A stretch of 64,000 nt of DNA from NCBI GenBank assembly GCA_022561775.1, contig JADFQO010000007.1:43050-107049 (forward strand), in the 5' to 3' direction. Both the position numbers and the translations under genes were made by a program. The stretch comes from Myxococcales bacterium. Its GTDB lineage: Bacteria; Myxococcota_A; UBA9160; SMWR01. Shown in pieces: positions 9,264 to 18,465 of the stretch; positions within the stretch are counted from its first letter, which is position 1; each line of letters begins with the position of its first letter. Below the pieces are notes generated by a model. That model had not been told where the DNA came from and searched no databases. It saw nothing but the letters and a program-made list of their open reading frames with translations.

Positions 9264-10346
9264 TCAGGGCCGTTTGGGAATCAGGATGGTGTAGTCGAGG
9301 TCCAGGACGAGGTTCGACGGGTAGCGCTCGCGCCCGCTGTCGGGGTCGCGCGACTTGATCTCGAAGTGCTCGAGGCTCGGATTCTGGTTCTTGACGGCCA
9401 CCAGGCGCAGGCGCAGCGCGCCGAGGTCCTCCCGGCCCAGCTCGATCCGGTCGATGACATCGGTGAACGCGTAGAGGGTATCACCGGCCACCGTCGGGTT
9501 CGCGTGGGCGCCCGAATTGATCGCCAGGATGCGCAGCGCGTTTTCGAGTCCGTCGTAGGAGATCGTGTGCGCGAGTGAGATGATGTGGCCGCCGTAGATG
9601 ATCCGCTTGCCGAGTCGGGAATCCTTCTGGGCGTGGTGGTTGAAGTGCACCCGGGCCGTGTTTTGATAGAGGCGGGTCGCCATCTGGTGTTCGGCGTCCT
9701 CGATCGTCATGCCCTGGGGGTGCGGGATGCGCTCGCCGGGCTCGTAGTCACCCCAGAACGCGCTGCCGCCCGTCACCACGGGATCGAACTTCGATACGTC
9801 GAGTTGTTCGGGAATCAAAAAGTCCTCGACCGCGACCATTGCGGGCAGGTCCGGCGAATCGTCGTCGCCCGTGCGCTGTTCGGGCTTTCGCTTGTTGACC
9901 ATCGCCCAGCGGTAAAAGTGGAGCACGAGCTCGTCGCGCTGGTTGGTACCCTGCGTGCGCACCCAGACGATTCCGACGTCTCCCTTCGAGGTTTCGCGCT
10001 TTGCGATGACCTCGGTTTTCGAGCGCAGGGTATCTCCGGGAAAGACGGGCACGCCAAAACGCACATCCGCGTAGCCGAGGTTCGCGGGTGAGTTCAGCGA
10101 TACGTCCTGCACCGCTCGTCCGAAGACGATGTGGAAGACCAGCAGGTCGTGGGCGATTTCCCGCTCGAAGCCGAGTGTGCGCCCGAGCTCGCTCGAGCAG
10201 TTCAGCGGCCGGCGGTCGCCGGTCAGCGCGATGTAGAGCGCGAGGTCGCCCTCGGTAATGGTTCGCGGAATTGCGTGGTGGAAGATCTGCCCGCGCGAAA
10301 AATCTTCAAAGAAGTTGCCATCGGTAATCTTGGTGGCGGTCGTCAT
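9264..10346 (-). CDS. MaoC-family dehydratase, mesaconyl-CoA hydratase-like
   Basis: 360 aa; NFFEDFSRGQIFHHAIPRTITEGDLALYIALTGDR...LLVFHIVFGRAVQDVSLNSPANLGYADVRFG, resembling the ethylmalonyl-CoA-pathway hydratase. Confidence 0.75.
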   Translation of the reverse strand: MTTATKITDGNFFEDFSRGQIFHHAIPRTITEGDLALYIALTGDRRPLNCSSELGRTLGFEREIAHDLLVFHIVFGRAVQDVSLNSPANLGYADVRFGVPVFPGDTLRSKTEVIAKRETSKGDVGIVWVRTQGTNQRDELVLHFYRWAMVNKRKPEQRTGDDDSPDLPAMVAVEDFLIPEQLDVSKFDPVVTGGSAFWGDYEPGERIPHPQGMTIEDAEHQMATRLYQNTARVHFNHHAQKDSRLGKRIIYGGHIISLAHTISYDGLENALRILAINSGAHANPTVAGDTLYAFTDVIDRIELGREDLGALRLRLVAVKNQNPSLEHFEIKSRDPDSGRERYPSNLVLDLDYTILIPKRP

Positions 10347-10464
10347 CGGTGCTCATCCCAGCTGCGTTGGTCTTCTTCCCGCAAATCGAGCCGGCCGATC
10401 CTAACCGACGGGATCGCGTACTGGAAGGCGCTGAATCCGGATTTCCGGGTCGGACTGCGGGGAA

Positions 10465-11094
10465 TCACGGTACGGATTCAACGGTGTAGCGGAAGATCTC
10501 CCAGCGGCTCGACCAGGAGTCCACCGGAAGTCCCGCCTTGCGCTTGAGTTCGTACCAGAACGCAGACGGTTCGGGGAAGCTCTCCCAGACGGCGGGCAGA
10601 AAGGTTTCCTGTCGGGCGCGGTCTCGCACGACGAGGCCGTCGACTCCCGGGCGAATCGCATTGAGCAGCGCCTCCTCGTCGGGGGCGGAAAGTGGTTCCA
10701 GGGAGCTGAGGATCGAGAGGTGAATCTCGAGGGTAGCGAGCTCTTCGGCCTCGATGGGCGGAAAGCGGCTATCGCGAAACGCCGCCTGAAACGCGCTGTG
10801 TGCGACGTCGCCGACCAGGGGTCGACTCGCCACGAGTCCGCCGAGACAACCGCGAAGCTCGCCCGCGCGGCGGAGCGTGACGAACGTTGCGCGCTGCTCT
10901 CTGAGTTCGGGTGGGTAGGCGTCGGGATCGATGACGAGGGGCTGGCCCGTTCGCAGGCCAGACTCGATTGACTGGCGGGCGACGTCGAGCAGCATCGCTT
11001 TGCCGGGGCTTGCGCCCTCCGGTTCTTTCGATCGATCAGGCGAAGACATAGGAGCCGTAACCGACGACTCGCTGTTTATCGCCCGCGGTGTCAC
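10465..11094 (-). CDS. amrA: AmmeMemoRadiSam system protein A (AMMECR1 domain)
   Basis: ATFVTLRRAGELRGCLGGLVASRPLVGDVAHSAFQAAFRDSRFPPIEAEELATLEIHLSILS; real start may be the internal ATG at 11047-11049. Confidence 0.88.
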   Translation of the reverse strand: MTPRAINSESSVTAPMSSPDRSKEPEGASPGKAMLLDVARQSIESGLRTGQPLVIDPDAYPPELREQRATFVTLRRAGELRGCLGGLVASRPLVGDVAHSAFQAAFRDSRFPPIEAEELATLEIHLSILSSLEPLSAPDEEALLNAIRPGVDGLVVRDRARQETFLPAVWESFPEPSAFWYELKRKAGLPVDSWSSRWEIFRYTVESVP

Positions 11095-11869
11095 CCGAGC
11101 TGCGCAGATCGACGGTTTCCACCGACAACCCGTGGCGCTTCGCGGCGACCAACAGGCCGCGCGTGGGGACGCGGCCGCACGCCGACTCGGGTTCCAGGGC
11201 CTGGGCGTCGAGGGCTTCGATCGCGCGGGTGGTGGCAGCGTCCAGGCGGCGGGCGGTTTCGTAGTCGTAGTAGTGGCTGAGGTCCGAACTCACGACGAAC
11301 AGCGTTTCCGGGCCTCCCCACAATCGCTCGATCACCTCTCCGACCTCTTCGGGCTCCGCATCACCCACGGACAGCGGCACGAGCGAGAAGTCTTCGAGCA
11401 GGACCTGAAGAAAGGGAAGCTGCACCTCGAGGCTGTGTTCGTCCCGATGGGCGGCGTCGAAGATCCGCATCTGGGGGAGATCGAGGATTTGGTCGATCGC
11501 CTCGCGGTCGAGCGGAACCGCGCCCAACGGGGTTAGGAAGGCGTCCGCGCCCGACGCCGCCAGTCCGCGCAGCGCGATCCGGTGGGAGGGGCCGAGCAGG
11601 ACGACCCGCCGGATCGTGCGCCGCTGACCGGCGATGCGCGCGTACCCGCTCGCGGCCACCGGACCCGAATAGACGTAGCCCGCGTGGGGAACGATCAGTG
11701 CCTTCGGGGCAGGGGCGCTGCTGGGGGGCACCGGAACCGCGGCGAGGTAGCTCGCCACCGCGCTCTCGAGTTCCGCGCTGTCTTCCGGATAGAAAAAGCC
11801 CGCCACAGCGGGCGCACGCGTCCGGCTCATTTCAGCTTCACCACCTGTCTGCCGGCTGTTGCGGCGCAC
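11036..11869 (-). CDS. amrB: AmmeMemoRadiSam system protein B (Memo family)
   Basis: AVAGFFYPEDSAELESAV, LIVPHAGYVYSGPVAASGYARI, LLGPSHR, DEHSLEVQLPFLQ. Confidence 0.9.
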   Translation of the reverse strand: MRRNSRQTGGEAEMSRTRAPAVAGFFYPEDSAELESAVASYLAAVPVPPSSAPAPKALIVPHAGYVYSGPVAASGYARIAGQRRTIRRVVLLGPSHRIALRGLAASGADAFLTPLGAVPLDREAIDQILDLPQMRIFDAAHRDEHSLEVQLPFLQVLLEDFSLVPLSVGDAEPEEVGEVIERLWGGPETLFVVSSDLSHYYDYETARRLDAATTRAIEALDAQALEPESACGRVPTRGLLVAAKRHGLSVETVDLRSSGDTAGDKQRVVGYGSYVFA

Positions 11870-11889
11870 GCCTCTAGTTTGACACGCTC

Positions 11890-13026
11890 GTGGCTCATTG
11901 CATCCTCTGGGGAGGAGGGTTCGCGGCCGTGGGAGATCTCGCGGAATCCAGCTCGGAGGTGTCCGGGCGCTACTGGCATCGACTCGAAGACGGTCAGCTG
12001 CAGTGCGACCTCTGCCCGAGGGCCTGTCGGTTGCTCGATGGCCAGCGCGGTCTGTGCTTCGTGCGGGCCCGGCGAGGCGACGAGATCGTCCTCACCACGT
12101 ATGGACGTTCGAGCGGGTTCTGCGTCGACCCGATCGAAAAGAAACCGCTCAACCACTTTCTGCCGGGTACGCCGGCTCTTTCGTTCGGAACCGCGGGTTG
12201 CAACCTCTCCTGTCGTTTTTGTCAGAACTGGGATATCTCCAAGTCCCGAGAATTCGACACGCTGGCCGACGCGGCGTCTCCGGAAGAAATTGCCCGAGCC
12301 GCAAAGGCGCACGGTTGTCGGAGCGTCGCCTATACGTACAACGATCCCGTGATTTTTCTCGAGTACGCGGTCGATGTCGCACAGGCGTGCCGGGAGCTGG
12401 ATCTGATGTCGGTCGCGGTGACGGCGGGTTATGTCTGCGACGAGCCGCGTCGTGAGTTCTTTGAATTCATGGATGCGGCGAATGTCGATCTCAAGGCTTT
12501 CACCGACGACTTCTACCGGAAGGTGTGCGGGGGACGACTCGATCCCGTTCTCGAGACGCTGCGTTACCTGAAACACGAGACCGAGGTCTGGTTCGAGATC
12601 ACGACGCTGCTCATTCCCGGTGAAAATGACTCCGAAGCGGAAATCCACGCGGCGAGCTGCTGGATCGCCGAGAACCTCGGGCCCGACGTCCCATGGCACT
12701 TCACGGCCTTTCACCCCGACTACCGGATGCTCGACCGGGATCGCACGCCCGTCGAGATCCTGCGCCGAGCGCGGAAGATCGCTCGAAGTCACGGAATCCG
12801 ATACGTCTACACCGGAAACGTTCGCGATCGGGCCGGCGGCAGTACGCTCTGCCACGGATGCGGCGAGCTCCTGATCGGGCGGGACGGCTATGTGCTCACC
12901 CATTGGAGTCTGACCGCGGACGGCCGTTGCCCGGGTTGTGGGGAACCGTGCGCGGGCGTTTTTGATTCCACTCCGGGAGATTGGGGGGCGCGCCGGCTCC
13001 CCGTACGTCTGCGGTCGGGCCGCTAG
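11890..13026 (+). CDS. amrS: AmmeMemoRadiSam system radical SAM enzyme
   Basis: CDLCPRACRLLDGQRGLCFVR; radical SAM motif in GTAGCNLSCRFCQNWDIS; C-terminal Cys-rich LCHGCGELL; start may lie downstream of 11890. Confidence 0.9.
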   Translation: MAHCILWGGGFAAVGDLAESSSEVSGRYWHRLEDGQLQCDLCPRACRLLDGQRGLCFVRARRGDEIVLTTYGRSSGFCVDPIEKKPLNHFLPGTPALSFGTAGCNLSCRFCQNWDISKSREFDTLADAASPEEIARAAKAHGCRSVAYTYNDPVIFLEYAVDVAQACRELDLMSVAVTAGYVCDEPRREFFEFMDAANVDLKAFTDDFYRKVCGGRLDPVLETLRYLKHETEVWFEITTLLIPGENDSEAEIHAASCWIAENLGPDVPWHFTAFHPDYRMLDRDRTPVEILRRARKIARSHGIRYVYTGNVRDRAGGSTLCHGCGELLIGRDGYVLTHWSLTADGRCPGCGEPCAGVFDSTPGDWGARRLPVRLRSGR

Positions 13027-13091
13027 CGGGCGAATCCAGAGGATTCGCTTGCGACGCCTCGCGATCCCATTCTGGGATCGCGCTCCTGGCC
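13020..13091. repeat. Two-hairpin intergenic element, copy 1
   Basis: CCGCTAGCGGGCGAATCC-aga-GGATTCGCTTGCG followed by GCGATCCCA-ttc-TGGGATCGC; shares the first hairpin with 56834-56903. Confidence 0.7.
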
Positions 13092-13167
13092 GCGTCGCGG
13101 AAGCGGTTCTCGCCACCTGCACTTCGAGTCGCGGCGCCGATGCCGAGATGCCCTATCTTCGTCGTCT

Positions 13168-13512
13168 GTGGAGGGGAGAGAAACCGTGCAGGACAGAAAC
13201 GCGAAATTTTCCATCGGCGACATCGTTCGTCACCGGCTCTATCCGTTCCGCGGGGTGATCTTCGACGTCGATCCGGAGTTCGCAAACTCCGAGGAGTGGT
13301 GGCTCTCGATTCCCGAGGCGATTCGGCCGATCAAGGAACAGCCCTACTACCATCTCCTGGCCGAGAACGAAGAGGCCACCTACGAGGCCTACGTGTCGGA
13401 GCAGAATCTGCTCAACGACGAATCCGGGGTGCCGTGTCGTCACCCCCTCGTGGACGAGTATTTCGAGTCACGCGACGGGCATTACCTACCCCGGAGTCGC
13501 ACCGCGAACTGA
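13168..13512 (+). CDS. hspQ: HspQ / YccV-like heat shock protein (hemimethylated DNA-binding domain)
   Basis: KFSIGDIVRHRLYPFRGVIFDVDPEFANSEEWW...QPYYHLLAENEEATYEAYVSEQNLL. Confidence 0.9.
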   Translation: MEGRETVQDRNAKFSIGDIVRHRLYPFRGVIFDVDPEFANSEEWWLSIPEAIRPIKEQPYYHLLAENEEATYEAYVSEQNLLNDESGVPCRHPLVDEYFESRDGHYLPRSRTAN

Positions 13513-13549
13513 GGGCCCCGGTCGCGAATGGCTCCCGAGGACCGATGCG

Positions 13550-15346
13550 ATGAGTCAAGGCGACGACGGCGGACGAATCTGCCCCGCGCCGCCGCGGAAG
13601 CGCTCCGAAGACCGCGAGCGATTCGACGGCTGGGGGTTCGCGGATAGCGGCTTTCGGATCCATGCGAATGGCGCCGTCGAGCTGAGTGGCAATCGCTACG
13701 ACCTGGCCGGTACCGAGTTGCCGGATCTCCTGCCCTGGATCAGCCGAATGATCGGCATTCCGCTCGATCCGCGCGAAGTCAATCCCTCGCAGTACCCGCC
13801 TGTGATTCCGGAACCCCGCGAGAACCCGGCCTTCCTCGGCGAGCTGCGGAAGTTTTTGCCCGACGACGCGATCTGCGACGACTCGGAAAACCGGCTGCGA
13901 CACGGCCACGGGCATGCCCAGAAGGAAATCTATGCCATCAAACACGGGCAGCTCGCGCGAATCCCCGATCTCGTCGTCTACCCGAACGGGGTTGAGCAGG
14001 TCGAGGCACTGGTCGCTGCGGCGCTCCGGTACGGCGCGTGCCTGATCCCCTACGGCGGAGGCACCAATGTCACGCAGGCGCTCTTGTGCCCCGCCGATGA
14101 GGAGCGAATCATCGCCTCCGTCGACCTGTCTCGGATGAATCGAATTCGCTGGATCGACCCCCAGAATCGGATGGCGTGCATCGAAGCCGGTGCGGTCGGT
14201 CGAGAGATCGTCGAAATCCTGGCGCAGCACGGTTTCACGATGGGCCACGAACCAGACAGCGTCGAGTTTTCGACCCTCGGCGGTTGGATCGCGACCCACG
14301 CGAGTGGAATGAAGAAGAACCGCTACGGAAACATCGAAGATCTGGTGCTCGACGTATCCGCCGCCACGGCGGTGGGCTTTCTGACGCGATCGAGTGTCTC
14401 TCCTCGCGAGTCGGTCGGCGTCGACCTTCGTCGCTGGCTCTACGGATCCGAGGGGAATCTGGGAATCGTCACCCACGCAACTGTAAAACTCTTTCCGCTT
14501 CCCGAGGTCCAGCACTACCAAAGCGTCGTCTTCCGGAGCTTCGAGGAGGGATTCGCCTTCCTGTACGACCTGAAGCAGTACGGCGCTCCGCCAGCGAGCG
14601 TGAGACTGACCGACAACCTTCAGTTCCAGTTCAGCCGAGCCCTCAAGCCCACTTCGGTGGGTCTGAAGCGGCTGAAGGGCCGATTCGAGAAGTTCTACGT
14701 GACGCGCGTCAAGAGATTCGATCCCGACGAGATGGTGGCCTGCACGCTCGTCTTCGAAGGCAGCCGGGAGGAGGTTGCCGTGCAGGAGTCGGCGCTGTTT
14801 CGGATCGCCCGCAAACACGGCGGGCTCAGGGCGGGCGCCGAAAACGGCAAGCGCGGCTACGAACTGACCTTCGCGATCGCCTACATCCGGGACTTCGTGA
14901 TGGATCACTATCTGCTCGCTGAATCCTTCGAGACTTCCGTCTCCTGGAGTCAGACGCTGGCGCTTTGCGAGCGCGTAAAACGCAGGGTTCGCGAAGAGCA
15001 CGCGGCGCGCGGTCTGCCTGGAGTGCCGTTCATCAGCTGCCGCATCACGCAGCTCTACGACACGGGAGTCTGTGTCTACTTCTACTGCGCCTATCACTAC
15101 AAGGGTGTCGATCGTCCGAGCGAGGTCTTTGCGGAAATCGAGCAAGCCGCGCGCGACGAGGTGCTTCGCAGCGGTGGATCGCTCTCCCATCATCACGGCA
15201 TCGGAAAGCTGCGCGCGGAATTCCTGCCCGAAATCATGTCGGCCCCGATGCTGGAGTGGAGTCGGCGCATCAAGCGGGCGGTCGATCCGCATAATGTCTT
15301 CGGGGCCGCGAATCACGGTGTGGACGCCGGCAAGCTCTCTCGCTGA
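13550..15346 (+). CDS. FAD-linked oxidase, alkyldihydroxyacetonephosphate synthase (AGPS)-like
   Basis: 598 aa; IPDLVVYPNGVEQVEALV, LIPYGGGTNVTQAL, STLGGWIATHASGMKKNRYGNIEDLVLD, GGSLSHHHGIGKLR...VDPHNVFGAANH. Confidence 0.85.
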   Translation: MSQGDDGGRICPAPPRKRSEDRERFDGWGFADSGFRIHANGAVELSGNRYDLAGTELPDLLPWISRMIGIPLDPREVNPSQYPPVIPEPRENPAFLGELRKFLPDDAICDDSENRLRHGHGHAQKEIYAIKHGQLARIPDLVVYPNGVEQVEALVAAALRYGACLIPYGGGTNVTQALLCPADEERIIASVDLSRMNRIRWIDPQNRMACIEAGAVGREIVEILAQHGFTMGHEPDSVEFSTLGGWIATHASGMKKNRYGNIEDLVLDVSAATAVGFLTRSSVSPRESVGVDLRRWLYGSEGNLGIVTHATVKLFPLPEVQHYQSVVFRSFEEGFAFLYDLKQYGAPPASVRLTDNLQFQFSRALKPTSVGLKRLKGRFEKFYVTRVKRFDPDEMVACTLVFEGSREEVAVQESALFRIARKHGGLRAGAENGKRGYELTFAIAYIRDFVMDHYLLAESFETSVSWSQTLALCERVKRRVREEHAARGLPGVPFISCRITQLYDTGVCVYFYCAYHYKGVDRPSEVFAEIEQAARDEVLRSGGSLSHHHGIGKLRAEFLPEIMSAPMLEWSRRIKRAVDPHNVFGAANHGVDAGKLSR

Positions 15347-15407
15347 CAGAGCGTCGCGAAGATCGCCTAGGCCTCGCGGGCACAGCGTGAATCAATAGGG
15401 TAGGGCA

Positions 15408-17531
15408 ATGGGCGCAAATCGACTGAATGCGGTTTCCGCGGGCGCACTCTGGTGTTTCGCGTGCGTTGCGCTCGCGGGGTGCCAACGAGAATCGGAGGCG
15501 CCCGAAGTGCCGGCCGATGACGGCGCGCTGAACGTCGTGCTGATTACGTTGGATACGACCCGCGCGGATGCGCTCGGCAGCTACGGACAACCGCGGCCCA
15601 TCACTCCCAACCTCGATCGGATCGCTGCAGAGGGAACCCAATTCCTGCAGTGCGTGAGTTCCGCTCCGAGCACCTTGCCCTCGCATTCGACGCTTTTCAC
15701 CGGTAAGCACCCCTTCGTCCACGGTGTGCGATCGAACGCCGGCTACGTGCTCTCCGACGAGAACATCACGCTCGCCGAAGTCTTACGCGATCACGGCTAC
15801 CGGACTTCCGCGGAGGTCGCCGCGCGGGTCATCGGCGGACACACCCAGCTGGGCCAGGGCTTCGATCGCTATCACGATCTCGAATCCCACGACATCCAGC
15901 GCAAAACGATTCACGTGCAAGATGGCGAGGAGCAGAGAGCGATCGAGGTTGACGAGCGTGAGGCGGACGACATCACCAGATTTGGACTCCGATTCATCAA
16001 AGAGAATCGGAGCGAGAAATTCTTCCTGTGGCTTCACTATTTCGACGCCCACCAGCCCTACTCACCACCGGGGCGGTTCTACGAGACAAGTTCCGAAAGC
16101 CCCTACCACGGCGAAATTCAATACATCGATGAACAGATCGACCGGGTCTTGAAGCAGATCGATGGCCTGGGTCTTCGGGAGCGGACCCTCGTGGTGGTCA
16201 CGGCCGATCACGGCGAGGCCCTGGGCGAGCACGGCGAGAAGACCCACGTGTACTTCGTCTACGACGGCACGATCCGCGTGCCACTGCTCTTTTGGGGTGC
16301 GACGGTACCGAAGGGGTTGAAGGTCGAATCCCTGGTCCGTACGCTGGATGTCACCCCGACGATTCTCGACATGCTCAAGCTGCCCCCGCTCGAGGATGTT
16401 CAGGGCACCTCGCTGCTTCCCCTTCTGAAAGGCGAGTCGCTCGATCTCGAACTCGTTGGCTACGGCGAGTCGCTCGAACCTCTGATCGTGTTCGGCGTGT
16501 CCGTGCTTCGATTCGTCCGCAAGGGCCAGTGGAAGTACATCCACAAAGTCAAACCGGAACTCTTCGATCTGACGAGCGATCCCGGCGAATTGGAAAATCT
16601 GTCGAGCGTCCACCCCGAAGTCGTCGAGCGACTGCGGGCGGAACTGACGGCGCTGATCGAAGAGGCGCCCGAACGGGCCTCCGGAGCGCGACGCGCGATC
16701 GACTCGGCGACCGCCGCCCAGCTCGAGGCGTTGGGATATATGGCTGCGGCGCCAATCAAGGCCCTTGGTGATGAAATGGCGCTGCTCGAAGTTTCTGGCG
16801 TCGATCCCACCGCGCTGGCCGACGACATGAATCTGGCCGCCACCGCCTCGGGGTTCAAGCTGACCCGTCAATTCAAGAAATCCGCCGCGAAGTATCGAGA
16901 GGTGATCGAGCGCAATCCCGACAGCGTTCCGCTCTTGATGAGATGGAATCACGTGCTCGGTGAGCTTGGCGAAGACGACGAGCGATTCGAGATCCTGACG
17001 AGGGTGATCGCACTTGCGCCCGAGACTGCCCCGGCCTATAGCGATCTCGCCCACATCGTCTTCAAGCGGGATGATCCCGCAGAGGCCGAACGGCTCCTCG
17101 CCGCTTCGCTGAGCATCGAGCCGTGTAGGGCGAGCCCGAGAGCGACGCTCGCCTACCTCGCCGCGCAGCGAAATGACCGTGGTCGACAGCTGCAATTGCT
17201 CAAGGAGGGCATCGATCGGTGCCCGCCGGAAGATGGCATCCTCAACAACTACGCGTACGCGCTCGCCACCAATCCCGATCAGAAGCATCGAGACGGCGCA
17301 GAGGCGCTGCGCATCGCCAAGCGGATCAGCCTGGGCGAGAACGGCAAGCGCCCCGACTACCTCGACACGCTCGCCTGCGCGTACGCGGAGGTCGGCGATT
17401 TTGCGAGCGCGGTTCGGGCTGGAGAGCGGGCGCTCGCGTTGCTCGACGCTGCGGACGATCCGAATTCGATCGAAGAATCGAAGGCGCACCTCGAGCAATT
17501 CAGAGCCGGACGACCCGTCCGCGAGCCGTAA
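15408..17531 (+). CDS. Sulfatase-like/alkaline-phosphatase-superfamily lipoprotein with C-terminal TPRs
   Basis: Lipobox CVALAGC; NVVLITLDTTRADALGSYG, TPNLDRIAAEG, VTADHGEALGEHGE; TPR-like C-terminal half. Confidence 0.8.
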   Translation: MGANRLNAVSAGALWCFACVALAGCQRESEAPEVPADDGALNVVLITLDTTRADALGSYGQPRPITPNLDRIAAEGTQFLQCVSSAPSTLPSHSTLFTGKHPFVHGVRSNAGYVLSDENITLAEVLRDHGYRTSAEVAARVIGGHTQLGQGFDRYHDLESHDIQRKTIHVQDGEEQRAIEVDEREADDITRFGLRFIKENRSEKFFLWLHYFDAHQPYSPPGRFYETSSESPYHGEIQYIDEQIDRVLKQIDGLGLRERTLVVVTADHGEALGEHGEKTHVYFVYDGTIRVPLLFWGATVPKGLKVESLVRTLDVTPTILDMLKLPPLEDVQGTSLLPLLKGESLDLELVGYGESLEPLIVFGVSVLRFVRKGQWKYIHKVKPELFDLTSDPGELENLSSVHPEVVERLRAELTALIEEAPERASGARRAIDSATAAQLEALGYMAAAPIKALGDEMALLEVSGVDPTALADDMNLAATASGFKLTRQFKKSAAKYREVIERNPDSVPLLMRWNHVLGELGEDDERFEILTRVIALAPETAPAYSDLAHIVFKRDDPAEAERLLAASLSIEPCRASPRATLAYLAAQRNDRGRQLQLLKEGIDRCPPEDGILNNYAYALATNPDQKHRDGAEALRIAKRISLGENGKRPDYLDTLACAYAEVGDFASAVRAGERALALLDAADDPNSIEESKAHLEQFRAGRPVREP

Positions 17532-17669
17532 TTCGGCTTGCCCGAGAGCGGAACGGGGCGTCATTCCCGGTCGTGCCGCGTGTCGCCTTGCCGGGCTTTG
17601 CGCGATCGCCTCGATTCCGCGCCTCTGGCTTGAGGATCGGCGAGGGATCGGCTAATCCTCGGCACCCCA

Positions 17670-17682
17670 GGGGCTTCGCCCC
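17670..17682. terminator. Stem-loop between the sulfatase-like gene and the cytochrome operon
   Basis: GGGGC-TTC-GCCCC nested inside a longer C-rich/G-rich pairing (ACCCCaggggcttcgccccgcggtGGGG); no clear U-tract. Confidence 0.4.
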
Positions 17683-17797
17683 GCGGTGGGGCCCGGCGGG
17701 TCCATTAAAAGAGCGGTTTTCCTCGGGGATGCCGGCCCCTCCAGGACGCCCCGGCTCCTTTCAGAATTCCTTAGGCCTCTAGCTTCTAGGGACGGCG

Positions 17798-18448
17798 ATG
17801 GCATTGAATCGAAATCACGTCGCGATGTTCGCGCTGGTCGCGGTCTCCTGCTTTGTCGTGGGCTGCAGCGCTCGGGCCGACGAGAACGAACGCGGCGCAG
17901 ATCTCTATCGACTTTGCGCGGCTTGTCACGGCGAAAGCGCAGCGGGGTACGAGGCCGTGGGTGCTCCGGCGATCGCGGGGTTGCCCCAGTGGTACCTGGA
18001 AGCCCAGCTGAAGCAATTCCGCGACGGAACGCGCGGGACCCACTTCGACGACATCATGGGGATGCGGATGAGGCCGATGGCGCGGATGCTCATGCGGGAC
18101 GGGGACGTCGAGGCCGTTTCCGCTCACGTCGCGGCCATGCCGGTCGCCAGGCCAGCGCCCTCTCTGACGGGTGGTGACGCCGACAACGGCAAGGCGATCT
18201 ACACGGCTACCTGCGTCGCGTGCCACGGCGCGGATGGGGTGGGAAACCAGGGGATGCTCGGTGCGGCCCCGCTCAACCATTCGAGCGATTGGTACCTGTT
18301 CAGACAGGTCGAGAATTTTCGAGCGGGTGTCCGCGGGGCCCGCGCCGGAGACCAGGGCGGGGCTCTGATGCGCCCCATGGTGTTGCAACTGGCCGACGAG
18401 CAGGCCATCAAGGATGTCGTCGCCTACATCATGACGCTTGCGAATTAG
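17798..18448 (+). CDS. Di-heme c-type cytochrome (c4-like)
   Basis: 216 aa; signal peptide, CAACHGE and CVACHGA heme motifs. Confidence 0.85.
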   Translation: MALNRNHVAMFALVAVSCFVVGCSARADENERGADLYRLCAACHGESAAGYEAVGAPAIAGLPQWYLEAQLKQFRDGTRGTHFDDIMGMRMRPMARMLMRDGDVEAVSAHVAAMPVARPAPSLTGGDADNGKAIYTATCVACHGADGVGNQGMLGAAPLNHSSDWYLFRQVENFRAGVRGARAGDQGGALMRPMVLQLADEQAIKDVVAYIMTLAN

Positions 18449-18465
18449 GGATCGGGAAACTCGCC

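Noticed and set aside
11827-13122. 431-aa minus-strand ORF opposite the radical SAM gene
   Set aside because: Antisense shadow of a well-supported CDS in high-GC DNA; no recognisable domain.
13412-15316. 634-aa minus-strand ORF opposite the AGPS-like gene
   Set aside because: Antisense frame; the plus-strand protein has clear family motifs and this one does not.
16062-17564. 500-aa minus-strand ORF opposite the sulfatase/TPR gene
   Set aside because: GC-driven shadow ORF, no domain signal.
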